Below are positions 31,969 to 40,215 of a stretch of 43,894 nt of DNA, in pieces. The position numbers and the translations under genes are program-made. Below the pieces are notes generated by a model, which saw nothing but the letters and a program-made list of their open reading frames with translations, did no database searches and was not told the DNA's origin. This stretch comes from an uncultured Lachnospiraceae bacterium (GTDB lineage: Bacteria > Bacillota > Clostridia > Lachnospirales > Lachnospiraceae). Location of the stretch: contig CAJUDE010000029.1 in NCBI GenBank assembly GCA_910585295.1, positions 1 to 43,894 of the forward strand, read 5' to 3'. Each line of letters opens with the position of its first letter. Position 1 is the stretch's first letter.

Positions 31969-34320
31969 TTAGCCTCCCTCCCCCCAGAATCCCTCTACCG
32001 CCTCCCGCACTTTAGACACCGTTACCCGATGGCAATCCTTCCATTCTTTGGGAAACAGCCGTTGATACCCTTCTTCCAGGAAACGCTCATCCAGCAAAAG
32101 TATAATCCCTTTATCTTCTGCGGTGCGAATTACCCTGCCCGCTGCCTGCAGCACTTTGTTCATTCCCGGATATCGGAAAGCATACTCGAACCCAGCCCCC
32201 TCCCGCTCCTGGTAAAATTGTTTTAAGATTTCCCGCTCATTGCTGATTTGCGGCAGCCCTGTCCCTACAATCAGCACCCCAATCAAAGATTCCCGTTTCA
32301 AGTCAATGCCCTCTGCAAACACGCCGCCCATCACGCAAAAACCAATCAATGGCTTCTCCCTGTGTTCAGAAAATGCCTTTAAGAACAACTCCCTCTCCTG
32401 CTCCGCCATGCCGCCTTCCTGGCAGATACAATCCACCTCTTCCAAAATCCCTTCCCGGTTCAAAAACTTTTCCCAGACCTGCCCCATCATTTTATACGAA
32501 GGGAAAAAAACAATATAATTCCCTTTCTTTGCCTTTGACGCCTGATAAATGTAATCTGCAATCCTCAGAAATTCCTGCTCTGTACGCCTGGTGTATTTGC
32601 TGCTCACATCTGTCCCAACCGCCAAAAACCGCTGGCTGTCCTCAAACACAGTCTGGGCATACACTGCATAATTATCCTCCTTTGCGCTCAACAGCTTCTT
32701 ATAATATTGGATTGGGAGCAATGTAGCTGAGAAAAAAATGGTGCTGCGCCCTTTATCCAAACATTGCTGCAAGTTTACCGCCGGATTGACACAGAACAAC
32801 TTTATTTTAAATTTTTTGCTATCTTCCCGTTCTGCATATACCACATAATTCTCATCCATCCGCTCATACATATTTAGGAAATGGCGCAATTCCAGATAAA
32901 ATTCCTGAACTTCTTTCTTTTCTGGGAAGTTGGCCTCTTTTAGGAAAAATTCTTCCATGGCAGAGCCAAGCTGCATCAGCGCAAAGGCAAACCCGCCAAT
33001 ATCATCCAATACCTTATAGGTTTCACACTGGCGCTTTATCTCAATTAAATGCTTATTGCACCGCCCAAATGCCTGGGCGCATTTTTTGCTATGGCTTCCC
33101 ATCACTTTTCTGAACCGCAGGAAATCCTCTTTATACAATGCCCCACTGTACATCTCCCTGGCACGGTCCACCAGGTTATGGGCTTCATCCACTAAAAATA
33201 AATATTCCCCTTTCACCCCTTCTGCAAAAAACCGTTTCAGATACACATTGGGGTCAAAGACATAATTATAATCACAGATTATGTCATCCACCCAAAGGGA
33301 AAGGTCTAAGCACATTTCAAATGGGCAGACTTGGTATTTCTCTGCCTGCTGGGCCAAAACCTCCCGCGTGATGTCACGTTCTTTCTGAAGCAAGTCAAAC
33401 ACGGCGTCATTTACCCTGTCATAATGCCCTTTTGCATACACGCAATCCACAGGGTTACAGTCCATCTCATCACAAAAGCAAAGCTTTTCTTTGGCAGTGA
33501 TTATAATGACACGCCCCTGGTACCCTTGCTTCCGCAATAAATCAAACGCTTCTTTTGCCACTGTCCGGGTAATGGTTTTTGCTGTCAGGTAAAAAATTTT
33601 CTCTGCAAGCCCTTCCCCCACTGCCTTAACAGCCGGAAAAACAGTGGTAATTGTTTTCCCTGTCCCGGTAGGCGCTTGGATAAACAAACTTTTCCCACGA
33701 AGGGCTGTGCGGTACACATCCCCCGCCAGCTTTTTTTGCCCTTCCCGGTAAGGGAAAGGGAATTCCAAACCGACGATAGAGGCATTCCGCTCCCTTTTCG
33801 CATGATATTGGAAATCTGCCCACTTTCCATAAGCCGTAACCAAATCCTCAAACCATTTCGCAAGCTCTTGGAAAGAATAAGTTTCCCGAAACCTGCGGAT
33901 TTCTTCTGTATCCAAATTGCAATAGGTCATCTGTACAGATATTTCTGGAAGGCCCCTCTGCACAGAAAGGATATACGCATAACATTTTGCCTGAGCCAAA
34001 TGCACCCCTATTGGCTTTTCCATAAGGTTCACATCCTGGTAAATCCCTTTAATCTCATCCACGCACACATGGCCTTCTTCTTCAACCAGCCCGTCTGCCC
34101 GCCCCTCAATCACCAGCGTATACCTTTCCTGGCCCACTTCAATTTTTAAGGGAACCTCCGGCCGGTAGGACGCCCCCATCTGCTTTTGGATTTTCCTGTG
34201 TATCCTGCTGCCTTCCTGCATAGCCTCCTTCTGGGCAGCCCTTCCGTGCCGATTGTCAATGTCGCCAGACCGAAGGATAAATTCTACCAGGCTCCTTACG
34301 GAAATCTTAATCTGTTCCAT
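31969..34320 (-). CDS. ATP-dependent DNA helicase with N-terminal nuclease domain (XPD/DinG type)
   Basis: A 783-residue protein. Residues 1-150 form a Cas4-like PD-(D/E)XK domain (IHRKIQ, GRADG with Asp76, VDEIKG with Glu89 and Lys91). Residues 190-770 form a superfamily 2 helicase of the Rad3/XPD group: Walker A APTGTGKT near 216-223, an iron-sulphur cluster candidate (Cys281, 283, 288, 293, then Cys332 and 337), the DEAH box at 378-381 and motif VI QAAGRVIRT. It likely unwinds DNA in repair, with the nuclease domain acting on flaps. It lies between the HPr-like gene and the restriction-modification island. Confidence 0.92.
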   Translation of the reverse strand: MEQIKISVRSLVEFILRSGDIDNRHGRAAQKEAMQEGSRIHRKIQKQMGASYRPEVPLKIEVGQERYTLVIEGRADGLVEEEGHVCVDEIKGIYQDVNLMEKPIGVHLAQAKCYAYILSVQRGLPEISVQMTYCNLDTEEIRRFRETYSFQELAKWFEDLVTAYGKWADFQYHAKRERNASIVGLEFPFPYREGQKKLAGDVYRTALRGKSLFIQAPTGTGKTITTVFPAVKAVGEGLAEKIFYLTAKTITRTVAKEAFDLLRKQGYQGRVIIITAKEKLCFCDEMDCNPVDCVYAKGHYDRVNDAVFDLLQKERDITREVLAQQAEKYQVCPFEMCLDLSLWVDDIICDYNYVFDPNVYLKRFFAEGVKGEYLFLVDEAHNLVDRAREMYSGALYKEDFLRFRKVMGSHSKKCAQAFGRCNKHLIEIKRQCETYKVLDDIGGFAFALMQLGSAMEEFFLKEANFPEKKEVQEFYLELRHFLNMYERMDENYVVYAEREDSKKFKIKLFCVNPAVNLQQCLDKGRSTIFFSATLLPIQYYKKLLSAKEDNYAVYAQTVFEDSQRFLAVGTDVSSKYTRRTEQEFLRIADYIYQASKAKKGNYIVFFPSYKMMGQVWEKFLNREGILEEVDCICQEGGMAEQERELFLKAFSEHREKPLIGFCVMGGVFAEGIDLKRESLIGVLIVGTGLPQISNEREILKQFYQEREGAGFEYAFRYPGMNKVLQAAGRVIRTAEDKGIILLLDERFLEEGYQRLFPKEWKDCHRVTVSKVREAVEGFWGEGG

Positions 34321-34358
34321 GATCTATTGTTGCCCTTTCCACATAAATTTTCCTAACA

Positions 34359-34393
34359 AAAAAAGATGCATAAGGTTATTATGCATCTTTTTT
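34359..34393. terminator. Perfect bidirectional terminator
   Basis: GATGCATAA (34365-34373) pairs with TTATGCATC (34379-34387), flanked by an A-run and a T-run, so it works on both strands. It ends the HPr-like transcript just ahead of the helicase. Confidence 0.85.
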
Positions 34394-34414
34394 GGACATT
34401 TGTCTATTCTGTTG

Positions 34415-34642
34415 TTAGGCTACTGTGTACTTGTTCAGGACATTTTCAAAAGTGATGTCTTCGCCGCCATATTTCACGGTCAGCTCTTTCTTAATGCCAA
34501 GCCCCATCACCCCTAAAATTGATTTGGCATCGATTACCATGCGCTGGTCTGAAATATCTATATCAAAATCACACATGCCAGCAGCACGAACAAAATCACA
34601 TACTTCTTCAACATCTGCTAATTTAATAACTTTCTCATTCAT
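34415..34642 (-). CDS. HPr-like protein without the active-site histidine
   Basis: A 75-residue protein with the HPr fold (family PTS HPr, as in Crh). The serine-centred segment AKSILGVMGLG (Ser41) corresponds to the HprK site around Ser46. The GLHARP loop with the phosphorylated His15 is absent; DVEEVCDFVRAAGMC stands at that place. It therefore cannot carry phosphate in sugar uptake in the normal way and may be regulatory. The start was set at the ATG at 34642, with AAAGGATGG upstream; an ATG at 34654 is too close to it. Promoter and operator are at 34701-34736. Confidence 0.82.
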   Translation of the reverse strand: MNEKVIKLADVEEVCDFVRAAGMCDFDIDISDQRMVIDAKSILGVMGLGIKKELTVKYGGEDITFENVLNKYTVA

Positions 34643-34700
34643 CCTTATTACCATCCTTTCTAGATTGGATTGTTTATTGCTAAGCCCCCTCCTGGAACTT

Positions 34701-34736
34701 GTGGCAAATTATGCCACCTTTTTTTGATTTTGTCAA
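34701..34736 (-). promoter_or_regulatory. Promoter of the HPr-like gene with palindromic operator
   Basis: TTGACA (34736-34731), 17 bases, CATAAT (34713-34708) on the minus strand. GTGGCA (34701-34706) and TGCCAC (34712-34717) form a palindrome centred on the -10 box, a good operator candidate. Confidence 0.65.
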
Positions 34737-34999
34737 CTCCTGCTTTTTTCCAGCTTTTTGCCAAAAGCGCACAAAACCTACAGTATTTTAACACAAAACC
34801 TAGTGATTTCTACATCAAAATTACAGGAACCTGATACTTTGCAACTAGTTCTATATTCTTTCTTTTGTATAGTTTTGCCAGTTTTTTCTATATATTTGTG
34901 AATTCTTCTATATTTTTCAAAAGTCTTTTGTTTCCTTCAAGTGACAAACCCTCCATTGCTTTTCCAAACATCCCTAAAACAGCCTGCCTCAATGCTTTC

Positions 35000-35028
35000 T
35001 TGACTATTTTGTGAGAAAATCCTATAAT
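35000..35028 (+). promoter_or_regulatory. Promoter of larB-larC
   Basis: TTGACT (35000-35005), 17 bases, TATAAT (35023-35028). It gives a leader of about 295 bases before larB. The 270 bases upstream back to 34740 are AT-rich, with several TTCTATAT motifs and no gene seen. Confidence 0.75.
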
Positions 35029-35166
35029 TATTCTATGCCTTTCATATTAGCTTGTTAAAATTTGCAAAATATTTCTATATTTTTAGCAGATCAGTCAAAT
35101 ACCCCATAGCAAGCCGACAGGGCAGGGCTTAGCTTCTTGTTAGGAAGCACGCCCCACGGGGCTTGG

Positions 35167-35298
35167 GATTTACGCCCACAAGACATTTACCCTCGCGGCA
35201 TTCGCCGGGAGATTTACGCCCACAGGACATTTACCTTCGCGGCATTCGCTGTGGGATTTGCACCCGCAAGGCGCTTACCCTCGCGAAAACAAACTTTT
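35167..35298 (+). repeat. Three tandem 44-bp repeats in the larB leader
   Basis: Units begin GATTTACGCCCACA at 35167 and 35211, and a diverged GATTTGCACCCGCA at 35255, exact 44-base period. Each holds a TCGCGGCATTCGC block (lost in the third). The CGCGGCATTCGCC core recurs at 951. They lie in the transcribed leader 30-160 bases upstream of larB. Confidence 0.75.
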
Positions 35299-35328
35299 AT
35301 GATAGGAAAATACTTTTAGGAGGCTGCC

Positions 35329-36090
35329 ATGGAATCCAAACATATCTTATCCATTTTACAGCAAGTGCAGGATGGCGCCATCGACATCCATGCTGCCTAT
35401 GATAAATTAAAAATCAGCCCTTTTGAGGACCTTGGGTATGCGAAAATTGACCACCACAGGAAAATACGCCAGGGCGCGCCGGAAGTTGTCTATGGCGCGG
35501 GAAAGACGGCAAGGCAGATGGAAGGCATTATCCAGTCCCTTTTATCCCATTGCCCAGAAAACATCCTGATTACCCGGCTGTCTGAAGAAGCTGCTTCTTA
35601 CCTGTCTGAACGCTTTTCCCTTACCTATGATAAACTTTCCAGAATTGGGATTGTAAACCGCGCCGCCCGCATTAGCGCATCTGGCACAATCCTGGTTGTC
35701 ACAGGAGGGACCAGTGACATTCCGGTAGCTGAGGAAGCTGCCCTCACTGCCGAAGCGCTAGGGAATAAGGTAGAGCGCCTTTATGATGTGGGCGTGGCCG
35801 GAATCCACCGCCTGTTATCCCATGCAGACAGCATCTCCAAAGCAACGGCAATTGTTGCAGTGGCTGGCATGGAAGGCGCCCTCGCAAGCGTGATTGGCGG
35901 ATTAAGCGACTGCCCAGTTATTGCAGTGCCTACCAGCGTTGGCTATGGCGCCAATTTCCAGGGCTTATCTGCCCTGCTCTCCATGCTGAACTCATGCGCC
36001 AGCGGGGTAAGCGTGGTTAATATTGACAATGGGTTTGGCGCTGGCTACCTTGCCAGCATGATCAATCATATAGGAGGTAATAAGACATGA
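35329..36090 (+). CDS. larB: Nickel-pincer cofactor biosynthesis protein LarB
   Basis: A 253-residue LarB of the PurE-like superfamily. By family knowledge it carboxylates and hydrolyses nicotinic acid adenine dinucleotide, the first step in making the nickel-pincer nucleotide of lactate racemase. The C-terminal half is PurE-like: LVVTGGTSDIPVAEEAALTA, VGVAGIHRLL, VAGMEGALASVIGGL and VPTSVGYGANFQGLSAL. AGGAGG precedes the ATG. Its stop overlaps larC in an ATGA. No larA or larE is in this window, so the user enzyme and the sulphur-transfer step must be elsewhere. Confidence 0.94.
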   Translation: MESKHILSILQQVQDGAIDIHAAYDKLKISPFEDLGYAKIDHHRKIRQGAPEVVYGAGKTARQMEGIIQSLLSHCPENILITRLSEEAASYLSERFSLTYDKLSRIGIVNRAARISASGTILVVTGGTSDIPVAEEAALTAEALGNKVERLYDVGVAGIHRLLSHADSISKATAIVAVAGMEGALASVIGGLSDCPVIAVPTSVGYGANFQGLSALLSMLNSCASGVSVVNIDNGFGAGYLASMINHIGGNKT

Positions 36091-37472
36091 AAACACTTTT
36101 TATTGAATGCAATATGGGCGCAGCAGGAGACATGCTGATGGGTGCCCTCTATGAGCTTTTGCCCGAGCCTGAGCAAAAACAATTTTTAGAAACTATGAAC
36201 AGCCTGTTCCCTGACAAGATTATGGTAACTGCCGTGCCTATGGAAAAATGTGGCATTTGGGGGACAAAAATAAATATGGCAATCCTTGGGCAGACTGAAT
36301 CCCCAGAGGCATCGCACACCTCCCAAAATCCTGAAGGGCATGCACACCAAAACCTTGAGGGGCATATGCACCACCATAACGCAGATGGGCAAACACATAG
36401 CCATACGCTCCATACAAGCTACCCTGAAATGCTTGCGCAGATTGACAGCCTTCCAATCCCAACATCCGTAAAGGAGCATGCAAAAGCTGCCTACCAATTA
36501 ATTGGCGAGGCAGAAAGCAGCGCGCACCACACAGACATTTCCCAAATCCATTTTCACGAAGTGGGGACGTTGGATGCATTGATGGACGTGGTAGGCTGCT
36601 GCATGTTGCTGGAAACCCTGAACCCAGAACAAATCATCTCCTCCCCTATCCATGTAGGGAGCGGGAGCGTGCGCTGCGCCCATGGAATTCTGCCTGTCCC
36701 AGCGCCCGCCACCGCAGAAATATTAAAAGACGTCCCAATTTATGGCGGGGCTGTGGAAGGGGAATTATGCACGCCTACCGGCGCTGCTTTGCTTAAGCAT
36801 TTTGCCAGTCAATTTACTGCCATGCCCCCAATGGCTGTAGAAAAAACTGGCTATGGAATGGGGGCAAAAGATTTCCCTACCGCCAACTGCCTGCGGGCTT
36901 TCTGGGGCAGCATGAGCATTTTGCCTGTCCCATCACCCCGCCAGCTTCCAGGCTCTTACACGGCACGTCCATTGGCGGGGATTGCAGAGGAAGAAACGCA
37001 CCCTGACTACTACACAGAGCAGTTCCACAGCCTGGACCAAATTCTGGAGCTTTCCTGCAACCTGGACGACATGTCGCCGGAAGCAGTTTCCTATACAGTG
37101 AACCTATTGATGGAAGCAGGCGCTTTGGACGTCTTTACCACTGCCATTTATATGAAGAAAAACCGGCCTGGGCTTTTGCTGACCTGCCTATGCAACCTAG
37201 AAGAAGAGACCCGTTTCAGCAAATTAATTTTAACCCATACTTCCACACGCGGAATCCGTATCCAGCCTTATTACAGGAGGACGCTGGATTCCCAGTTCCG
37301 AAAAGTCCGAACCCCTTACGGTGAAATCACCGTAAAAATCAGCACAGGGTATGGCATCCGCAAATGCAAGCCAGAATATGAAGATGTGGCTGCCGCTGCA
37401 AGGCAGTGCAAAGTCCCCTTCGCCAAAGTATTTGACGCCGCCATGGACGCCTGCACAAATATATATTTATAA
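36087..37472 (+). CDS. larC: Nickel-pincer cofactor biosynthesis protein LarC, single frame
   Basis: A 461-residue LarC, which inserts nickel into the pincer nucleotide. The N-terminus FIECNMGAAGDMLMGALYELL is typical. A histidine-rich insert covers about residues 77-109 (over ten His), likely a nickel store. FHEVGTLDALMDVVG, LCTPTGAALLKHFA and CNLDDMSPEAVSYTVNLL follow in order. In Lactiplantibacillus LarC is made from two frames by a programmed frameshift; here one continuous frame encodes it. AGGAGGTAATAAGAC precedes the ATG, coupled to larB. Confidence 0.95.
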   Translation: MKTLFIECNMGAAGDMLMGALYELLPEPEQKQFLETMNSLFPDKIMVTAVPMEKCGIWGTKINMAILGQTESPEASHTSQNPEGHAHQNLEGHMHHHNADGQTHSHTLHTSYPEMLAQIDSLPIPTSVKEHAKAAYQLIGEAESSAHHTDISQIHFHEVGTLDALMDVVGCCMLLETLNPEQIISSPIHVGSGSVRCAHGILPVPAPATAEILKDVPIYGGAVEGELCTPTGAALLKHFASQFTAMPPMAVEKTGYGMGAKDFPTANCLRAFWGSMSILPVPSPRQLPGSYTARPLAGIAEEETHPDYYTEQFHSLDQILELSCNLDDMSPEAVSYTVNLLMEAGALDVFTTAIYMKKNRPGLLLTCLCNLEEETRFSKLILTHTSTRGIRIQPYYRRTLDSQFRKVRTPYGEITVKISTGYGIRKCKPEYEDVAAAARQCKVPFAKVFDAAMDACTNIYL

Positions 37473-37476
37473 AACG

Positions 37477-37514
37477 AAGCCCCTGTCCCCTCCTTCACGG
37501 AGGGCAGGGGCTTT
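37477..37514 (+). terminator. Terminator after larC
   Basis: AAGCCCCTG (37477-37485) pairs with CAGGGGCTT (37505-37513), and an inner CCTCC/GGAGG extends the stem. It starts 5 bases past the larC stop. Confidence 0.7.
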
Positions 37515-37565
37515 GGCACGCGCGGCTGTATGGCTCATTGCTCGCAGGAATAAACTTCATTTCCA

Positions 37566-37769
37566 CAAATCTGCATATTCCTTCCGCCGCAATGCGATAT
37601 TTATTTTTCTCTTATAGGGAATCCCAGGGAATTTCCTATATATGGCATAGAATCCTGCTCTGATGGATTCCCGCCTGCGGCGTGCCGCTTGAGCGGCATA
37701 TTCCATTCCGCCGCAGTGCGATATTTATTTTTCTCTTATAGGAAATCCCAAGGAATTTCCTATAAGAGA
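37566..37769. repeat. Modular hairpin repeat element, one full and one partial copy
   Basis: A partial copy (37566-37645) ends in a degenerate CTTATAGGGAAT...ATTTCCTATA hairpin. A full copy follows: GAATCC...GGATTC hairpin at 37650-37670, CCGCCTGCGGCG, CCGCCGCAGTGCGATATTT, and a perfect 15-bp stem TCTCTTATAGGAAAT (37732-37746) with 37755-37769. The same modules recur at 40661 and 43713. It fills the gap between convergent larC and the lipoprotein gene. Confidence 0.8.
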
Positions 37770-37770
37770 A

Positions 37771-37801
37771 AAAAAGAATCCCGCCATGCGAGATTCTTTT
37801 T
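37771..37801. terminator. Bidirectional terminator of lipoprotein gene
   Basis: AAAAAGAATC (37771-37780) pairs perfectly with GATTCTTTTT (37792-37801), with A- and T-runs on both sides. It serves the minus-strand lipoprotein gene ending at 37831. Confidence 0.75.
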
Positions 37802-37830
37802 ATGTAGCCGCTTACATAATACGCGAACTA

Positions 37831-38466
37831 TTATGGTGTAACATTTGCTGCTTCTGTATCAAACAGGCTTTCCTGCAGCTTCTTAATGTCGTCTTCATTT
37901 GGTGTCCACACATTGTTCTTCAATTCCACACGTACAGTAACGCTCTGCTCGTCCTCATAAGCAACATTTGCCAATGTATCTTTGAACGCATCCCTTAACA
38001 TAATGACAATCTGCTCATTCAGTGCATCTTCATCAGAGGTATCCCCGTCATATGCTTCCACTGCTGCGTAAAAGCTTTCCATTGTAGGCCCAAAAATATC
38101 CATTTTCTGGCACTTCACTTCTACTTCGTATACATCGTCTTTCTTTGTAGCATCCCCAACAGTATACTTGACATTCTTATAAACGTCTTTCACTACCTCC
38201 CGGAATTCTGCTTCCAGTTCTTCAGAAATCTGTATGCCGGTAGTCATAGTGCTCATTTCACTATCCAGGCCTTCCTCATACAATTTCTCTGCTTCTTCCT
38301 TCGAGCCAACCTTCTGCGCCACAAATTCCGTTGAATCACCCTTGTAAGAGTTATCCAACAATGCTTTTACATAACCGCTGGCATCGAATGAGCCGCCGCA
38401 TCCGCCTAATACTGCCGCTGCCAACACTGCCACAAGCAGCAAGGCCAATTTTCTCATTTTCTTCAT
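37831..38466 (-). CDS. Lipoprotein of unknown function
   Basis: A 211-residue exported lipoprotein. The N-terminus KKMRKLALLLVAVLAAAVLG is a signal peptide ending in the lipobox LGGC|GG, so Cys23 is lipidated. The mature part is acidic and helical (FDASGYVKALLDNSYKGDST, ISEELEAEFREVVKDVYKN), ending in an Asp/Glu-rich tail. AAAGGAGT precedes the ATG at 38466; the open frame to 38574 runs through the promoter. The GYVKALLDNSYKGD start looks like a family of Lachnospiraceae lipoproteins (perhaps DUF5105), but I cannot name it with confidence. Confidence 0.8.
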   Translation of the reverse strand: MKKMRKLALLLVAVLAAAVLGGCGGSFDASGYVKALLDNSYKGDSTEFVAQKVGSKEEAEKLYEEGLDSEMSTMTTGIQISEELEAEFREVVKDVYKNVKYTVGDATKKDDVYEVEVKCQKMDIFGPTMESFYAAVEAYDGDTSDEDALNEQIVIMLRDAFKDTLANVAYEDEQSVTVRVELKNNVWTPNEDDIKKLQESLFDTEAANVTP

Positions 38467-38502
38467 AACATTACTCCTTTTCGTAAATTTAGCTACAGTA
38501 TT

Positions 38503-38531
38503 ATAGTAATCCCTTTTTGCTGTCCCGTCAA
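38503..38531 (-). promoter_or_regulatory. Promoter of the lipoprotein gene
   Basis: TTGACG (38531-38526), 17 bases, TACTAT (38508-38503) on the minus strand, 37 bases upstream of the start codon. Confidence 0.65.
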
Positions 38532-38558
38532 TGTTTTTCTCCAAAAAATTCAGCCAAT

Positions 38559-38588
38559 TTGCATAAAACGCCAACGATATGGCATACT
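38559..38588 (+). promoter_or_regulatory. Possible promoter giving a leaderless mRNA
   Basis: TTGCAT (38559-38564), an 18-base spacer and CATACT (38583-38588) end 8 bases before the ATG at 38596. If used, transcription would start at or next to the start codon. Confidence 0.4.
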
Positions 38589-38595
38589 ACTATCT

Positions 38596-39003
38596 ATGAA
38601 AAAAAATTTTCTTCTCTGCGGGCTTACCGGTTGGTGCTTGGAAATACTTTTTACCTCTTTTGAGTCCTTCCGCAGGCGTGAACTAAAACTGATGGGCAAA
38701 ACCTCCCTTTGGATGTTCCCCATTTATGGCATGGCGGCTCTCCTTTTGCCCATTTGCCGTTTAATCAGGCGCCTTCCTGCCTTAACCCGGGCATTTTTAT
38801 ATTCCTGCTGCATTTTCCTTGGGGAATTTGCCAGCGGGAGCTTTCTAAAAAAACATCAGCTCTGCCCATGGGACTACAGCAATGCACGCGCAAATATCAA
38901 AGGTGTGGTCCGCCTGGACTATGCCCCTTATTGGATGGCTGCCGGGCTTCTTTTTGAAAAAATCTTAATGCGCCCTTCTGGGGACCCTCCAAAAACACCT
39001 TAA
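38596..39003 (+). CDS. CmpB-like (ABC-transporter type IV) membrane protein
   Basis: A 135-residue membrane protein with about four hydrophobic segments. FLLCGLTGWCLEILFTSF at the N-terminus, WMFPIYGMAALLLP in the middle and CPWDYSNARANIKGVVRLDYA near the end match the PF06541 family of putative permease-like proteins. No ribosome binding site is visible before the ATG at 38596, and a promoter ends 8 bases upstream, so translation may be leaderless. The transported substance is unknown; no ATPase gene is next to it. Confidence 0.75.
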   Translation: MKKNFLLCGLTGWCLEILFTSFESFRRRELKLMGKTSLWMFPIYGMAALLLPICRLIRRLPALTRAFLYSCCIFLGEFASGSFLKKHQLCPWDYSNARANIKGVVRLDYAPYWMAAGLLFEKILMRPSGDPPKTP

Positions 39004-39041
39004 CTTTGGGAGCCAGCATATTAATTAACAAGCCCATAGCA

Positions 39042-39065
39042 AATCCCCTCATTTGCGAGGGGATT
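39042..39065 (+). terminator. Hairpin after the CmpB-like gene
   Basis: AATCCCCTC (39042-39050) pairs perfectly with GAGGGGATT (39057-39065). No strong T-run follows, so it may terminate only weakly. I see nothing else in the gap up to the pyrB promoter. Confidence 0.5.
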
Positions 39066-39223
39066 CCATGCTTTGGCCTGTACAGGCTCTGTCCGTTCGC
39101 TGGCTGGCATACGCTGTTACAGCCCCTCTCAACTTGAAGCGCTAATATCTAATATATCCATTGGCCTCCTTTTCTATTTTAATATTCCATAGGTAATTGA
39201 AAAGATTCCTAAAAAATTTGATC

Positions 39224-39252
39224 TTGAAATTTGCAACCTTCTGTTATATGAT
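39224..39252 (+). promoter_or_regulatory. Promoter of pyrB-pyrI
   Basis: TTGAAA (39224-39229), 17 bases, TATGAT (39247-39252), about 42 bases before the ATG. The leader is too short for a PyrR-type attenuator. Confidence 0.65.
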
Positions 39253-39294
39253 AGTAAAAATCGCTATTAAAACTGATAAATTAGGAGGGAAACT

Positions 39295-40215
39295 ATGCAG
39301 CATTTAATGAGCCCGCTGGATTTGTCAGTAGAAGAGCTGGACAAGCTTCTGACACTGGCAAATGACATTGAGCAAAACCCACAGAAATACGCCCATGCGT
39401 GTGAAGGCAAAAAACTTGCCACCTGCTTCTATGAGCCAAGCACCCGTACAAGGCTAAGTTTTGAAGCCGCCATGCTAAACCTTGGCGGAAGCGTCCTTGG
39501 ATTCTCCAGCGCAGACAGCAGCTCTGCTTCCAAAGGGGAAAGTGTTTCTGATACAATCCGCGTCATTTCCTGTTATGCAGATATTTGCGCCATGCGCCAC
39601 TTCAAAGAAGGCGCGCCACTGGTGGCGTCCCAAAAATCCAGCATCCCAGTCATCAACGCCGGGGACGGCGGGCATCAGCACCCCACCCAAACGCTTACAG
39701 ACCTGCTCACTATCCGCTCCCTAAAGGGGAGACTTGATAATCTAACCATCGGCCTTTGCGGCGACTTGAAATTCGGGCGTACTGTCCACTCCCTTATCCA
39801 TGCGTTAATCCGTTACCCACATATGAAATTTATATTGATTTCCCCAGAAGAGCTTCGTGTGCCAAGTTATATCCGGGAAGATTTGCTGGAAAAAAACAAT
39901 ATTGCATTCCGAGAAGTGGAACGTTTAGAGGACGCCATGGGCGATTTGGATATCCTGTATATGACCAGGGTCCAGAGGGAAAGGTTCTTCAATGAAGACG
40001 ATTATGTAAGGATGAAGGATTTCTATATCCTAAACCGGAAAAAAATGGCGTTGGCCAAAGAAGACATGATTGTCATGCACCCCCTCCCCAGGGTCAACGA
40101 AATCTCAGTAGAAGTGGACGACGACCCAAGGGCGGCTTATTTCAAACAGGCACAATACGGCGTTTATGTGCGGATGGCACTGATTCTTACATTATTGGAG
40201 GTGGAAGTATGTTAA
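39295..40215 (+). CDS. pyrB: Aspartate carbamoyltransferase, catalytic chain
   Basis: A 306-residue catalytic chain that condenses carbamoyl phosphate with aspartate in pyrimidine synthesis. FYEPSTRTRLSFEAAML binds carbamoyl phosphate, GDGGHQHPTQTLTDLLTI is the second site, and VMHPLPRVNEIS lies near the end. The ATG follows GGAGGG. It overlaps pyrI by 7 bases. The E. coli-like PyrB:PyrI holoenzyme with allosteric control is expected, rather than the unregulated Bacillus form. Confidence 0.97.
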   Translation: MQHLMSPLDLSVEELDKLLTLANDIEQNPQKYAHACEGKKLATCFYEPSTRTRLSFEAAMLNLGGSVLGFSSADSSSASKGESVSDTIRVISCYADICAMRHFKEGAPLVASQKSSIPVINAGDGGHQHPTQTLTDLLTIRSLKGRLDNLTIGLCGDLKFGRTVHSLIHALIRYPHMKFILISPEELRVPSYIREDLLEKNNIAFREVERLEDAMGDLDILYMTRVQRERFFNEDDYVRMKDFYILNRKKMALAKEDMIVMHPLPRVNEISVEVDDDPRAAYFKQAQYGVYVRMALILTLLEVEVC

